Shown piece by piece: positions 40,822-49,524 of a stretch of 64,000 nucleotides of DNA. A model generated the notes under the pieces. The model was not told the DNA's origin. It made no database searches and was given only the letters and a program-made list of their open reading frames with translations. Numbering within the stretch: the first letter of the stretch is position 1; every line of letters begins with the position of its first letter. Position numbers and translations under genes: made by a program. This stretch comes from Xenorhabdus bovienii SS-2004 (lineage in GTDB: Bacteria; Pseudomonadota; Gammaproteobacteria; Enterobacterales; Enterobacteriaceae): positions 1,302,001 through 1,366,000 of the forward strand of contig NC_013892.1 in assembly GCF_000027225.1 (NCBI RefSeq). The letters run 5' to 3'.

Positions 40822-41437
40822 AATTTGGCTTTTTAGGCCAGCCAAGTTTGTTAATACCTGAAATATCAATATCAATCAATTTAACACTATAAACTTCCCA
40901 CTCATTTAATAGTGAAATTTCTTCCTTTGAGGCCATATTAAGTCTAACCTTACGTTCCAATTGAATAATTCTTTTTTCGGCTTCCTGTAACAGCGATTGT
41001 TTTTGATTTTCTATTTGCTTTAAATCATGTTGTTTCTGTTCATTAAGATCAGTTACCCACTGTTTCCCATCCCATTTATCGAATAAAGTCTTAGGTTCTA
41101 GTAGAGTTAATTCAAAAGGTATTTCGCCAATTGACTGTATTTTCATAGGTTTTAGGGTTTTGATGTGATAGGCAGTTTTTCCACGGTAATCCGGTACATT
41201 AATCCATGACTTTCCATCAGTACTACGACAAACAGCGATATCTACCGATTCTGGTAGTTCTGGAGCATCTGAATAAGCTCCAGCAGACAGGCTAACGCCA
41301 ACGACAATGCGCTCCATATCTGCACAAATATATTCTCTTGTTTCGGTATTAGTCCGATAAACCATTACTCAGCCATTAGACGTTGCAAAACCATTTTCAT
41401 CAAATTCTGGTGTTTTAATATCAGTTGTGTATTTCAT
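40820..41437 (-). pseudogene. Tail fibre assembly protein, nonsense mutation
   Basis: A Tfa-family chaperone frame runs from ATG 41437 (KYTTDIKTPEFDENGFATSN) to 40820, but codon 23 is TGA. Translation could restart at ATG 41365 (VYRTNTETREYICADMERI), giving 181 residues with the family C-terminus LPESVDIAVCRSTDG to INKLGWPKKP. The ATG overlaps the stop of the fibre fragment upstream, the usual H-Tfa coupling. Fibre chaperones trimerise the fibre tip, so the mutation could matter unless restart works. Confidence 0.75.
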
Positions 41438-41805
41438 TATGCTGCTCTCACTATATATAAAAATGCGATGTTACGGGGACGGGTGCTAAACCACCAAGAA
41501 GCCCAGTCAGACACTCTTAAAGCTGCTGTAGAGACTATTCCTGATATTCCTGAATCAGTATTTCCACCAGGTATTGGTTGATTATTAGGAGTTTTCGCGG
41601 TATTAGGTTGTGCTTGAGTTGTAAAATCAGCACTATCGAAAGGAATGCCAATAGCTTCTGCACGAACTCCCCCTACATAATCAAGAACTACCGTTCTTAT
41701 CAGAGTTGGTGATTCATAACTGAGCGGAATACGTTCACTATCAACGGGCAGCACTGACAGCGTGGAAACGACACTGTGTGCTATTGAACCGTGTAGACTG
41801 TCCGG
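41437..41805 (-). pseudogene. Third tail fibre C-terminal fragment
   Basis: About 120 residues (from PDSLHGSIAHSVVSTL to RPRNIAFLYIVRAA) match the last part of a gpH-type fibre. The ending is almost the same as active gpH (RPRNVAFLYIVRAA), but the preceding sequence is different. It has no N-terminus and no crossover site of its own. It is followed directly by its own assembly gene. It seems to be left over from an earlier rearrangement. Confidence 0.8.
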
Positions 41806-41843
41806 CAGCACCAGACATTGACTGGCCTAAAGCGCCAGAGTGA
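41806..41843 (+). pseudogene. Fragment of the 3' end of a fibre assembly gene
   Basis: The plus strand encodes APDIDWPKAPE and a stop. The same ending (APDIDWPKAPK) occurs on the minus strand at 43328, on the other side of the IS3 element. The two are inverted copies flanking the IS, evidence of a past inversion or duplication here. Confidence 0.7.
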
Positions 41844-41902
41844 TTATTAGGGGCACATTGATCTGCACCCCAAAAGTTGGACGCTATACTTCAACTTAAG
41901 GG

Positions 41903-42457
41903 GTGCTTTTTATGAAGAAGAAAAGATATTCTCAGACATTCAAGCTGAAAGTGGTTCTGCACTACTTATCACACCCAGATTGCGGATACAGTCGAACCGC
42001 ATCACTTTTCGGACTGCATCGTAATTTGGTAAACAAGTGGATTGATATTTATCGCGTTCATGGTGAGCATGGACTGAAAAAATCATTGAACAGGTCTTAT
42101 TCTTTTGAATTTAAAAAGCATGTCGTACTGACCATCCAACACGAAGGACTTTCATTATCTGAAGCCATGAAACGCTTTAAACTGAAAGATACAGGGATGA
42201 TATCTCGATGGTTGGCTTTGTACAGAAAAGGGGGCATTGAGCTACTGAAGCCCCGCAAAAGGAGCAGAAAAGCATGTACGCGCAACGCTGCCACCCAATA
42301 TAAACCGGAGTCCACAAAAAGCGCAAAACCGCCCCCTGAACTTTTGGATGAGTTAGCTTATTTACGGGCGGAGAACGCCTATCTAAAAAAGCTCACCGCC
42401 TTAATTGGGAAGGAAGAAAACACATATCAGCAAAAACAAAAATTATCACCGAATTGA
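41903..42457 (+). CDS. IS3-family OrfA (helix-turn-helix protein)
   Basis: This 184-residue protein has two helix-turn-helix units (RYSQTFKLKVVLHYLSHPDC and FKKHVVLTIQHEGLSLSEAM) and a C-terminal leucine-zipper-like stretch LLDELAYLRAENAYLKKL, as in IS150-type OrfA. It overlaps orfB by 4 bp; an A-rich site upstream could give the OrfAB fusion by -1 frameshift. Confidence 0.9.
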   Translation: MLFMKKKRYSQTFKLKVVLHYLSHPDCGYSRTASLFGLHRNLVNKWIDIYRVHGEHGLKKSLNRSYSFEFKKHVVLTIQHEGLSLSEAMKRFKLKDTGMISRWLALYRKGGIELLKPRKRSRKACTRNAATQYKPESTKSAKPPPELLDELAYLRAENAYLKKLTALIGKEENTYQQKQKLSPN

Positions 42458-43283
42458 GGCAATTTTTCCCGCTGAAAACTTTACTGAAGGTTGCAGAGAT
42501 ATCACGCAGTACATCCTACTACCACCAGAAAAAGACTCAGCAAAAAGATAAATATGCTGATGTAAAAATCCATATCTATGATATTTATCATCAGCATAAA
42601 GGTCGGTACGGGTACAGACGGATAACGTTAGCACTGAGAAAACAACAGATTCATTTAAATCATAAATGCGTGCAGCGGTTAATGCAGACGATGGGGCTGA
42701 AATCGCGGATAAGGGCTAAAAAATACTATTCATACAAAAGAGAAACCGGCTCTGTTGCGGATAATCTCTTGCACCGTCAATTTGAAGCAGAACAGCCTAA
42801 TATGAAATGGGTGACAGATGTCACAGAATTTAACCACCGGGGGAAAAGCTGTACCTGTCACCCATGATGGATCTCTTTAATAGAGAAATAGTTGCTTTCC
42901 GAACTTCCCGTAAGCCGGTCTTTGATTTGGTTAAAAATATGTTATCTGATGCAATGGAAAAGCTGAAATCACATGAGAAACCCCTGATTCATTCCGACCC
43001 GGGTTGGCAGTACCAGATGATTCATTATCAGAACCAAATAACAGAAAACGGGCTCATACAAAGCATGTCTCGCAAAGGTAACTGTTTAGATAATGCCGCT
43101 ATGGAGAGTTTTTTTGGAATATTGAAATCTGAGTGTTATCACGGAGTGGAATTTAGCTCAATCTATGAGTTGGAAAAGACGATAACCGATTATATTTATT
43201 ACTATAATCATGACAGAATCAAAATTAAATTGAATGGATTGAGTCCGGTTGAGTACAGAACTCAATCCATTATGGGGATATAA
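42454..43283 (+). pseudogene. IS3-family OrfB transposase, one frameshift
   Basis: A DDE integrase domain is readable across two frames: SRSTSYYHQKKTQQKDKYAD, RYGYRRITLALRKQQIHLNH and NMKWVTDVTEF in the first; DLFNREIVAF, LIHSDPGWQYQM and RKGNCLDNAAMESFFGILKS in the second. The shift is at a G5 run (42839-42843) where one more G is needed. If real, this single-base loss inactivates the element. Confidence 0.85.
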
Positions 43284-43327
43284 TATATGTCTAACTTTTT
43301 GGGGTCAGATCAATGTGCCCCTGATTG

Positions 43328-43778
43328 TTATTTTGGCGCTTTAGGCCAGTCAATGTCAGGTGCTGCTGTGGTGTCCAGTCGTTGCAGTTCAATGCTATAC
43401 AGCTCCCATGCATCAAACCATTTTTGCTCATCTGGCGTTGCTATTTCCCTGCGGGTGATACGCTCTAGCCGCATAATTTGCGTATCAACCTCATTTAATA
43501 GATACAGGCGTTTTGTTGCAGTCTGCACTTGTAATTCCTCTGGCGTGGGAGGTGGCGGGCCTACCAATATGGGCAGACCATTAGCGTCAGCAATAATCCG
43601 TTTCCTGTTCGCCTAGCCATTAAATAACTGACGATGTAATTCATCGCTGATCGGTTTCAAATAATCTGGATAGTCACTCGGTTTATCATATGGCCTGTAA
43701 AAAAACTGGAGTGGCTGCACTGTAAAAATAATCGCTGTAGATTGGTTTTATTTTATCATGTTTAATGCTGGTATTCAT
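43328..43778 (-). pseudogene. Tail fibre assembly protein, broken
   Basis: A Tfa-family frame begins at ATG 43778 (NTSIKHDKIKPIYSDYFYSA), shifts frame near 43700, continues YDKPSDYPDYLKPISDELHR to RQLFNG, meets an in-frame TAG near 43614, then runs RKRIIADANGLPILVGPPPP to APDIDWPKAPK. Two lesions make it non-functional. It lies next to the IS3 element on the same strand as gpH. Confidence 0.78.
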
Positions 43779-44023
43779 AATTATCTCAATTTAAAGAAAT
43801 GGTTACCTTCAACAGCTAATTACTTTTGATACTTCACACGGTTATGATTCACAAGCCATGTATGAGGGGCTTGTTGATACATTGGGAGTAGGAACATAGA
43901 TTAAAAAATGTGAATGATAACTTGAACAATAACATTCCTGTGAGATTTTTGAATCTCAATACGTTAGAATTAGCCCAATAAAATCAGATACTGCCAAGCA
44001 GCATAGAAAAACGAGCACTCTCT
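43779..44023. other. Spacer upstream of mig-14-like gene
   Basis: It holds the mig-14 promoter region. On the plus strand near 43825-43900 a short frame reads LITFDTSHGYDSQAMYEGLV then DTLGVGT and a stop. It looks like the end of a real protein but has no start, so it may be a gene remnant. Its family was not recognised. Confidence 0.4.
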
Positions 44024-44923
44024 ATGAATATTTTCGACCTAAAATGCAAACTTTTCGGATGGCAAGAAACAAACTTCACTGAATACGAAAAGTCTTATTT
44101 TTCTTTTGGTGGTAACTTAGCCACTCATCCTCTCGTATTAAAATTTATCCATGAACGATATAATTTTAAAGAAAAATATTTCATAAATAAAAATAGAAAT
44201 TCTATTAACACATCAATATGTGTATGGGATAATAAATACTTAGCTAATGATCCTGCTTGTCCTTTATCAAATGAAATAGGTATTGTTGTACCAAATGATG
44301 AAATAGTGATACCTTCAAGTGAAAATGCTCGTTTTCTATTACCGATTAAGTCGAAGTTCATCTCACCATTAAATTCAGAAAATATTATTAATTTAACTTT
44401 CAAACATAATGCCAAAAGATCATTATGTTTAGCTAAGCCTTTATCAGAAAAATCAAATAAAAAATACAAATATAGACTAAATAGCTTTATGAAATTTGGT
44501 GGTGAATTAGTAGATGTTCAAATATTTAGTGCGGATGAATTAACCGATTTTTATTCTCAACTTGTAGAAGAACGATGGGGGACATGTAGTTTTGATAAAG
44601 AAATGATAAATGAGTTATTTCATTTAATAAAACCTATGATTTTTGGTAATGTTTTATTTTTTAAAGGCCAACCTTGCGCTTTTCATTTCATTACAAAAAC
44701 TCAATTCCATCATCACACAAATATTGAATTTATTCAGGCTGGAATGGATAGATCTGCTGAATTAGCTAAGTATTCTATTGGTTCACTACTGATATGGAGT
44801 AATATATATAAAGCTGTGAATGAGTTTGATAACGTTAGATTTTCATTTGGTAGACCATCACGAGATTATAAATTAAGATGGAGTAACATTTACCCAATAG
44901 GCAGAACGATTACACTGATTTAA
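44024..44923 (+). CDS. mig-14: Mig-14-family protein
   Basis: This 299-residue protein follows the Mig-14 layout: N-terminal FGGNLATHPLVLKFIHERYN, then SSENARFLLPIKSKFISPL, RSLCLAKPLSEKSNKKYKYR, FMKFGGELVDVQIFSADEL, LVEERWGTCSFDKEMINELF, and a GNAT-like end SIGSLLIWSNIYKAV with FSFGRPSRDYKLRWSNIYP. Salmonella mig-14 is PhoP-regulated and supports resistance to antimicrobial peptides. Here it lies inside the fibre switch segment, where the active fibre's assembly gene would be expected, antisense to the tail operon and AT-richer, like a moron. The identification is from memory of the family. Confidence 0.75.
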   Translation: MNIFDLKCKLFGWQETNFTEYEKSYFSFGGNLATHPLVLKFIHERYNFKEKYFINKNRNSINTSICVWDNKYLANDPACPLSNEIGIVVPNDEIVIPSSENARFLLPIKSKFISPLNSENIINLTFKHNAKRSLCLAKPLSEKSNKKYKYRLNSFMKFGGELVDVQIFSADELTDFYSQLVEERWGTCSFDKEMINELFHLIKPMIFGNVLFFKGQPCAFHFITKTQFHHHTNIEFIQAGMDRSAELAKYSIGSLLIWSNIYKAVNEFDNVRFSFGRPSRDYKLRWSNIYPIGRTITLI

Positions 44924-45040
44924 AATAATTTACCTTTGATTCCCTAGGTAATTAAATCACCTAGGGGTCATTAGAGGAATATTTTACTTCGCGGATTAAA
45001 TATATTTATTAATCCAATAATAAATATATTTAGTAATTAT

Positions 45041-47659
45041 TTAAGCTGCTCTCACTATATATAAAAATGCAACGTTACGAGGACGTGTTTCTTTACCACC
45101 ACTATTACTAACTGGGTATTTTTTTCTGCCGAAATCAGAACCAGTTCCAAAGAAGTCTGCCCATACTGAATTACCTGTTTCGTTCCTTATAGCTTCAAAT
45201 TCATGATTGTGGGATCTAAACTCATCTGCCTGCCATGATAGTGCCTTACGCCCAGAATCAACATTACGTCCTGCATCCAGACCACGAATAAATTCACCAC
45301 GTAGATCAGGTAATACACCAGATGGATACGCTAATGCTAATTGAGGACACTTAGCTTTATCAAAACTTTCACCATTACAAATTAAATAACCAGGAGGTGG
45401 TGTTTCTTGTGGCCATGGTAAAGGAATGCCAACAGGAATATTATTGGTGCTAGCTATGTCATCAGTTGTCGCTACAACCCCATCTTTTTGAGGGAAACGT
45501 AATACCCATTGATTGTTATGATCTTTATTTCGTTGAACGAAATAGATGCCTTTTCCATCTTCAGTTGTTTCTAAAAAGATATAATCTCCAGTATTTTGAT
45601 GGACATAATTAATTCTCCCATAACCAGCATGTCTAATGGTGTGTTCTAAATAAGAACTTATTGTACCAGGGCAATACATTTCACCACTTTTATTTAAAAT
45701 CCATTCTCCACCACCATCATAGCCATTATTTATATGTATTCCATCACCACCTTTGTCTTTATATATCCAAGCACGTGTTTGCCCATCATTATCTCTAAGT
45801 GAAAAATGCTGTCTTCCATCTCCTTGAGAGATAACAACATTTGAAGCAACTAATTCACCATTAAGTCTTCCACCTGTGATTGGATAAGCATTTTTCGCTA
45901 AATTGATGGTTTCTGAGTAATCATGCGCATAAGGCAGCACCGTATCGTCATAATCTTTTCCTAATAGAGGATCATCAATAGCATAAGATTTAACCGTCCA
46001 TTTAATCTCCCGCTTATCAGAATCACTTACGCCATGCCATATTTCTACTTCATCTTCTTTACGGGAATAATCTAAGTTATTGAAATTACTAGTAACATGA
46101 TAGGTTAATCCTCCTCGTAAATAACATCCACTATATACACGGCATTCTGTGATATCGCCAGATTTCCAATCATAGTATAGAGGGTACTTACCATCAACAG
46201 ACCTTGCAATACTCATCATGCCATACTGAATCTTTTTGACGGTATTACGATAACGTTGATTGATCCGTTTTATATTCAGGTACTGAGCATCTCCTCCCCA
46301 GAGTGTATCGCTTCCTTCTATTTGTACCTCTAGCCCTGCTAAATGAGTTACATCTTTCCCAAATGGATTTTTATTCTCCCGATTCTCGGCGTAATTACGG
46401 TGTATTGTCAGCCATGAATTAGCTCCACGCTCATTAAACGGGAATTTCCACCATACCGGATAATACCGATCACTACTCAAACCCGTTAGATCTATCGTCT
46501 GGTTAAAACGGGGCTCTCCCTGAACATCCTCCGCACTCAGGGTCACATCCCCCGTCAATGTCTTCCCATTCACCTTCCTTGAATTGGGCACTGCGTCCTG
46601 GGCCTGATTTTTGGTTTCCGCCAAACCGAGGTTTTCTACAAACTTCGGCTTGTTCGGAATATCCGCGCCATTCTGGTTTTTTTCCAGACGAGTATTCGCA
46701 TTATTATTTGCATTAGCCGCATTCTGGTTTGCAGTATTAGCCAACGCTTTCGCTTCATCAACCCGAGTATCTGTTTCGCCTTTGGAATATGCACCCACAT
46801 CCCCAGAATTCAGCGCAATATCCGCATTCAGAGCTTTACCATTAACCTTACGCCCCGCTGGAACGCGGCCATCGGCATTATCATTCGCAGCTTTCGCCTG
46901 TGCTTTGGCATCATTCACCCGTGCATCGGTTTCAGTTTTGTTATATGCATCTACATCAGAAGCCTTAAGATGGATATCTTCCGACAATGCTTTCCCATTC
47001 ACCTTGCGACCAGATGGCACGCGACCGTTGGCATTATTATTCGCCGCATTAGCAAAATCATACGCCGCTTTCACCGCTTTCGGTGTTGCCGCATGGGTTT
47101 CGCTGTTGTTGTCCACCGCGCTGCTCAGGATCACAAATCCCTTCTCTTTCAGCGTCGCGTCAGGATGATTACGGCTGTTTGAATGCTTCTGAATGGAGTC
47201 ATCAACATATTCGCGAGTTGCCAGAACCACAGACGGGTCAACTTTCAAGGTCACCGACTCGGTACTACTGACAATCAAAATCATGCGGATGGTCTGGGTA
47301 CGACCGGAACCTTCCTGTAATTGTGGTTTGTAGCTTTCCGCGCAGTTCCCGACGGCAATCAGAATGCCATCTTTGTCAAACAGACCGATTTCACGGATCC
47401 ACCAGCCACCTTCACTTTCAGGGATAACCTGTTCAGAGATGATCTGGTTAGTGTTTTTGGGATCGATGCTCAACGTATTGATCGCGGCACGACGCTTTTC
47501 ATTAATCAGTTTGGTTTGCTTAGTATCTGGTGTCGGCAGGCTGCCACCACCATCACCAACGGCCATATGGGTGATTTCAATTTTTGTACCCAATGCCGCA
47601 GCATTCGCCAACTTATCTGCGCCTAGCTGCGTCAGCAGCGCAAAATATTTGGTACTCAT
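45041..47659 (-). CDS. H: P2 gpH-like tail fibre protein (active configuration)
   Basis: This 872-residue receptor-binding fibre has the P2 gpH N-terminal attachment domain (STKYFALLTQLGADKLANAA; ITHMAVGDGGGSLPTPDTKQ; SEGGWWIREIGLFDKDGILI) at about 1-160. Three shaft repeats with the word GRKVNGKAL or SRKVNGKTL follow (about 205-365). Next is the 230-residue segment shared with the silent cassette (about 341-570), then a variable tip with a tail-collar domain (PVGIPLPWPQETPPPGYLIC, VLPDLRGEFIRGLDAGRNVD), ending RPRNVAFLYIVRAA. The crossover site is at codon 340. No assembly chaperone gene follows it directly. Confidence 0.93.
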   Translation of the reverse strand: MSTKYFALLTQLGADKLANAAALGTKIEITHMAVGDGGGSLPTPDTKQTKLINEKRRAAINTLSIDPKNTNQIISEQVIPESEGGWWIREIGLFDKDGILIAVGNCAESYKPQLQEGSGRTQTIRMILIVSSTESVTLKVDPSVVLATREYVDDSIQKHSNSRNHPDATLKEKGFVILSSAVDNNSETHAATPKAVKAAYDFANAANNNANGRVPSGRKVNGKALSEDIHLKASDVDAYNKTETDARVNDAKAQAKAANDNADGRVPAGRKVNGKALNADIALNSGDVGAYSKGETDTRVDEAKALANTANQNAANANNNANTRLEKNQNGADIPNKPKFVENLGLAETKNQAQDAVPNSRKVNGKTLTGDVTLSAEDVQGEPRFNQTIDLTGLSSDRYYPVWWKFPFNERGANSWLTIHRNYAENRENKNPFGKDVTHLAGLEVQIEGSDTLWGGDAQYLNIKRINQRYRNTVKKIQYGMMSIARSVDGKYPLYYDWKSGDITECRVYSGCYLRGGLTYHVTSNFNNLDYSRKEDEVEIWHGVSDSDKREIKWTVKSYAIDDPLLGKDYDDTVLPYAHDYSETINLAKNAYPITGGRLNGELVASNVVISQGDGRQHFSLRDNDGQTRAWIYKDKGGDGIHINNGYDGGGEWILNKSGEMYCPGTISSYLEHTIRHAGYGRINYVHQNTGDYIFLETTEDGKGIYFVQRNKDHNNQWVLRFPQKDGVVATTDDIASTNNIPVGIPLPWPQETPPPGYLICNGESFDKAKCPQLALAYPSGVLPDLRGEFIRGLDAGRNVDSGRKALSWQADEFRSHNHEFEAIRNETGNSVWADFFGTGSDFGRKKYPVSNSGGKETRPRNVAFLYIVRAA
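45948..46635 (-). repeat. Right arm of the 688-bp inverted repeat
   Basis: This arm is the inverted partner of 39513-40200, inside gpH. The encoded segment is identical to that of the silent cassette. Inversion of the 7.1-kb interval, by an invertase at the edge sites or by homologous recombination within the arms, would exchange fibre tips. Confidence 0.93.
46616..46641 (-). promoter_or_regulatory. gix/hix-like inversion crossover site, right
   Basis: TTCCGCCAAACC-GA-GGTTTTCTACAA: two 12-bp half-sites around a GA core. Each half matches the Gin site (TTCCTGTAAACC and GGTTTTGGATAA) at 9 of 12 positions by eye. It sits inside gpH at codon 340 and is inverted relative to the site at 39507-39532. 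Confidence 0.82.
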
Positions 47660-48264
47660 GGTCTAATCCTCATGTCATCAATAATATGTATGCCCATACC
47701 CACAACGTCTGAGCCGGATACCGTTACTTGTTCTGCGAAATAGGGGTAAACCGTCAGCTCATCACCGCTGTAACTGGCTGCTGAGTAGTAATACTCACCG
47801 CGCGTATCCAGATTAATGTCTAACCCAATCAAATGACGGCTGACTGGCTTAGCATCAGAAATCAGTTTTTCCAGTTCTTCGAACATTTCATGGGTGATGC
47901 CGTTTTCCAGTACACCAATATCCAGCCGGAAGGTGCCTGGTACATCATTGGTCTGCCACCACTCCTTTACGCGAATGAGATACCCCAGCGGTTCAACGAC
48001 CCGCCGAATTGCACCAATCGTTCCTTTATGTTTATGCAGGAATAGCGAGCTTTTGATCACTTCTCTTTTGATGCTCTCAGACCAGTGTTCGTCCCAGCGA
48101 TCCACTGACCACGCCCATGCCAGATAGGGCAACAACGTTGCCGGACAGGTGTCTGGGTTCCACAGTTCACGCAGCGGCACTTTAATCTTCTGCAACTCGG
48201 CACAGGCTTTGGCCGCAGCAAGTTCTAGCTGGGTTGAGCCCATCGGCAGAAGGCGATCATTCAT
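47656..48264 (-). CDS. I: P2 gpI-like tail/baseplate protein
   Basis: This 202-residue P2 gpI-family protein starts NDRLLPMGSTQLELAAAKAC and includes LRELWNPDTCPATLLPYLAW and SLFLHKHKGTIGAIRRVVEP, typical of the family that links baseplate and fibre. It overlaps both gpJ (5') and gpH (3'), consistent with one V-W-J-I-H transcript. Confidence 0.94.
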   Translation of the reverse strand: MNDRLLPMGSTQLELAAAKACAELQKIKVPLRELWNPDTCPATLLPYLAWAWSVDRWDEHWSESIKREVIKSSLFLHKHKGTIGAIRRVVEPLGYLIRVKEWWQTNDVPGTFRLDIGVLENGITHEMFEELEKLISDAKPVSRHLIGLDINLDTRGEYYYSAASYSGDELTVYPYFAEQVTVSGSDVVGMGIHIIDDMRIRP

Positions 48265-49165
48265 CTGAACCTCCCATCATCAGTGTGGTTTTGGTGCAGT
48301 AAGACACCTGAGTTTTATCCAGCACCACATCTTTCAGCGGGGCTTTCAGCTCCACACGCTGGATGCCTTCCACATGCAATGCGGCATAAATTGCCGACAA
48401 GCGAATGTCACGCCCCAAGCGATGTTGTGCTTCAACGTAGTATTTCAGTTTCTGCTCAGCCGCTTTGCGGATCGGTTCTGATTCCGGTGTCGGGAAGATA
48501 TACAGCACCGCATCAATTTCATATTCCACAATACTCGCCGATTGGACTTTCAGGCGATCCGCCACCGGACGCACGTTTTCGTCGTTCAGCGCTTTTTCGA
48601 CTTTATCCAGCAGCTCTTTCGATGCCACGCCTTTATCTTCACGGGACATAATAGTCACGGTGACATTGGCTGGTGACGGGCTGATAGCCGAAGCATCAGC
48701 AACCCGACCGTCCGCACTGCGGGCATGGAATTCATAGGAGCCAACTGGCCCAGCCACACTCAAACCTTCAAAAGCCTGCGGGATGCGAACACGGTAGTCG
48801 TTGTCAGATTCCATTACCGCCGGTGTCGGTGGTACGGTGGAGTTATCCGCAGGGCTCAAAACCATTCGGACTACGTTATTGTTCACACCCAATTGATCCA
48901 GATCTCTGCCTGTCGAATAGGCCACCATCACCGCACGGGCGGCTTCGTTGACACGTTGACGCAAGAGCAATTCGCGATAAACGTTCTCTTCCAGCAATTT
49001 GACCAAAGGTTCTGATTCCAGTTGCAGAGTTCGTGCAATCGCATCCTGCTGTTCTTCTGGATAGAGCGAGATCAATCCTTCTTTGCGCTCTTCCAGCAGT
49101 TGTTCATAATCTAGTGGTTCCACCACATCCGGTGGTGGCAACTGGCTTAAATCGATTGTTGGCAT
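48257..49165 (-). CDS. J: P2 gpJ-like baseplate wedge protein
   Basis: This 302-residue baseplate assembly protein J has the family blocks PTIDLSQLPPPDVVEPLDYE, YRELLLRQRVNEAARAVMVA and SYEFHARSADGRVADASAIS. It forms the baseplate periphery with gpW and gpI. It is 8 bp after gpW and overlaps gpI. Confidence 0.95.
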   Translation of the reverse strand: MPTIDLSQLPPPDVVEPLDYEQLLEERKEGLISLYPEEQQDAIARTLQLESEPLVKLLEENVYRELLLRQRVNEAARAVMVAYSTGRDLDQLGVNNNVVRMVLSPADNSTVPPTPAVMESDNDYRVRIPQAFEGLSVAGPVGSYEFHARSADGRVADASAISPSPANVTVTIMSREDKGVASKELLDKVEKALNDENVRPVADRLKVQSASIVEYEIDAVLYIFPTPESEPIRKAAEQKLKYYVEAQHRLGRDIRLSAIYAALHVEGIQRVELKAPLKDVVLDKTQVSYCTKTTLMMGGSDE

Positions 49166-49173
49166 GACTTACC

Positions 49174-49524
49174 TCACCGGGAATGGCTCACCGGAATAGA
49201 AAGTGAAAATTCTTTGGCGGATTGATGATAAGTTCCCGCAATATCCACCACCATTTCACCGTTCTGCCGGGTCTCCATTGTGATTGACATAAGCATCACA
49301 CGTGGCTCCCAACGGCTGATGGCGGTATAGCTGGCCGCCATGACCTGAAGCCGGAGCGCCGGGTTCTGTGGCCAATCGATTAGTTCTGGCAGCAACGAAC
49401 CGTAAGTACGGCGTGCGATGCGGCTACCCACGGAAGTTAATAAAATATCACTGACGGATTGCCGGACGTGAGCCAGATCTGTCAGTTCTCGGCCCGTTTG
49501 CCGATTCATTCCCAGATACATCAT
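49174..49524 (-). CDS. W: P2 gpW-like baseplate protein (gp25-like)
   Basis: This 116-residue protein has the gp25-type fold: GMNRQTGRELTDLAHVRQSV, DILLTSVGSRIARRTYGSLL and YTAISRWEPRVMLMSITMET. It nucleates sheath polymerisation at the baseplate. The start overlaps the gpV stop by 4 bp. Confidence 0.95.
   Translation of the reverse strand: MMYLGMNRQTGRELTDLAHVRQSVSDILLTSVGSRIARRTYGSLLPELIDWPQNPALRLQVMAASYTAISRWEPRVMLMSITMETRQNGEMVVDIAGTYHQSAKEFSLSIPVSHSR

Larger units (their letters stand above)
41850..43321 (+). mobile_element. IS3-family element
   Basis: The ends GGGGCACATTGATCTG...CCCC (41850) and its complement (ending 43321) form inverted repeats of about 20 bp. Two overlapping genes, orfA and orfB, fit IS3. 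The flanks do not show a matching short direct repeat; they are inverted copies of each other, so the region has rearranged since insertion. Confidence 0.87.

Noticed and set aside
46611..47168. 185-codon plus-strand frame opposite gpH
   Set aside because: Antisense shadow of the repetitive gpH shaft region.
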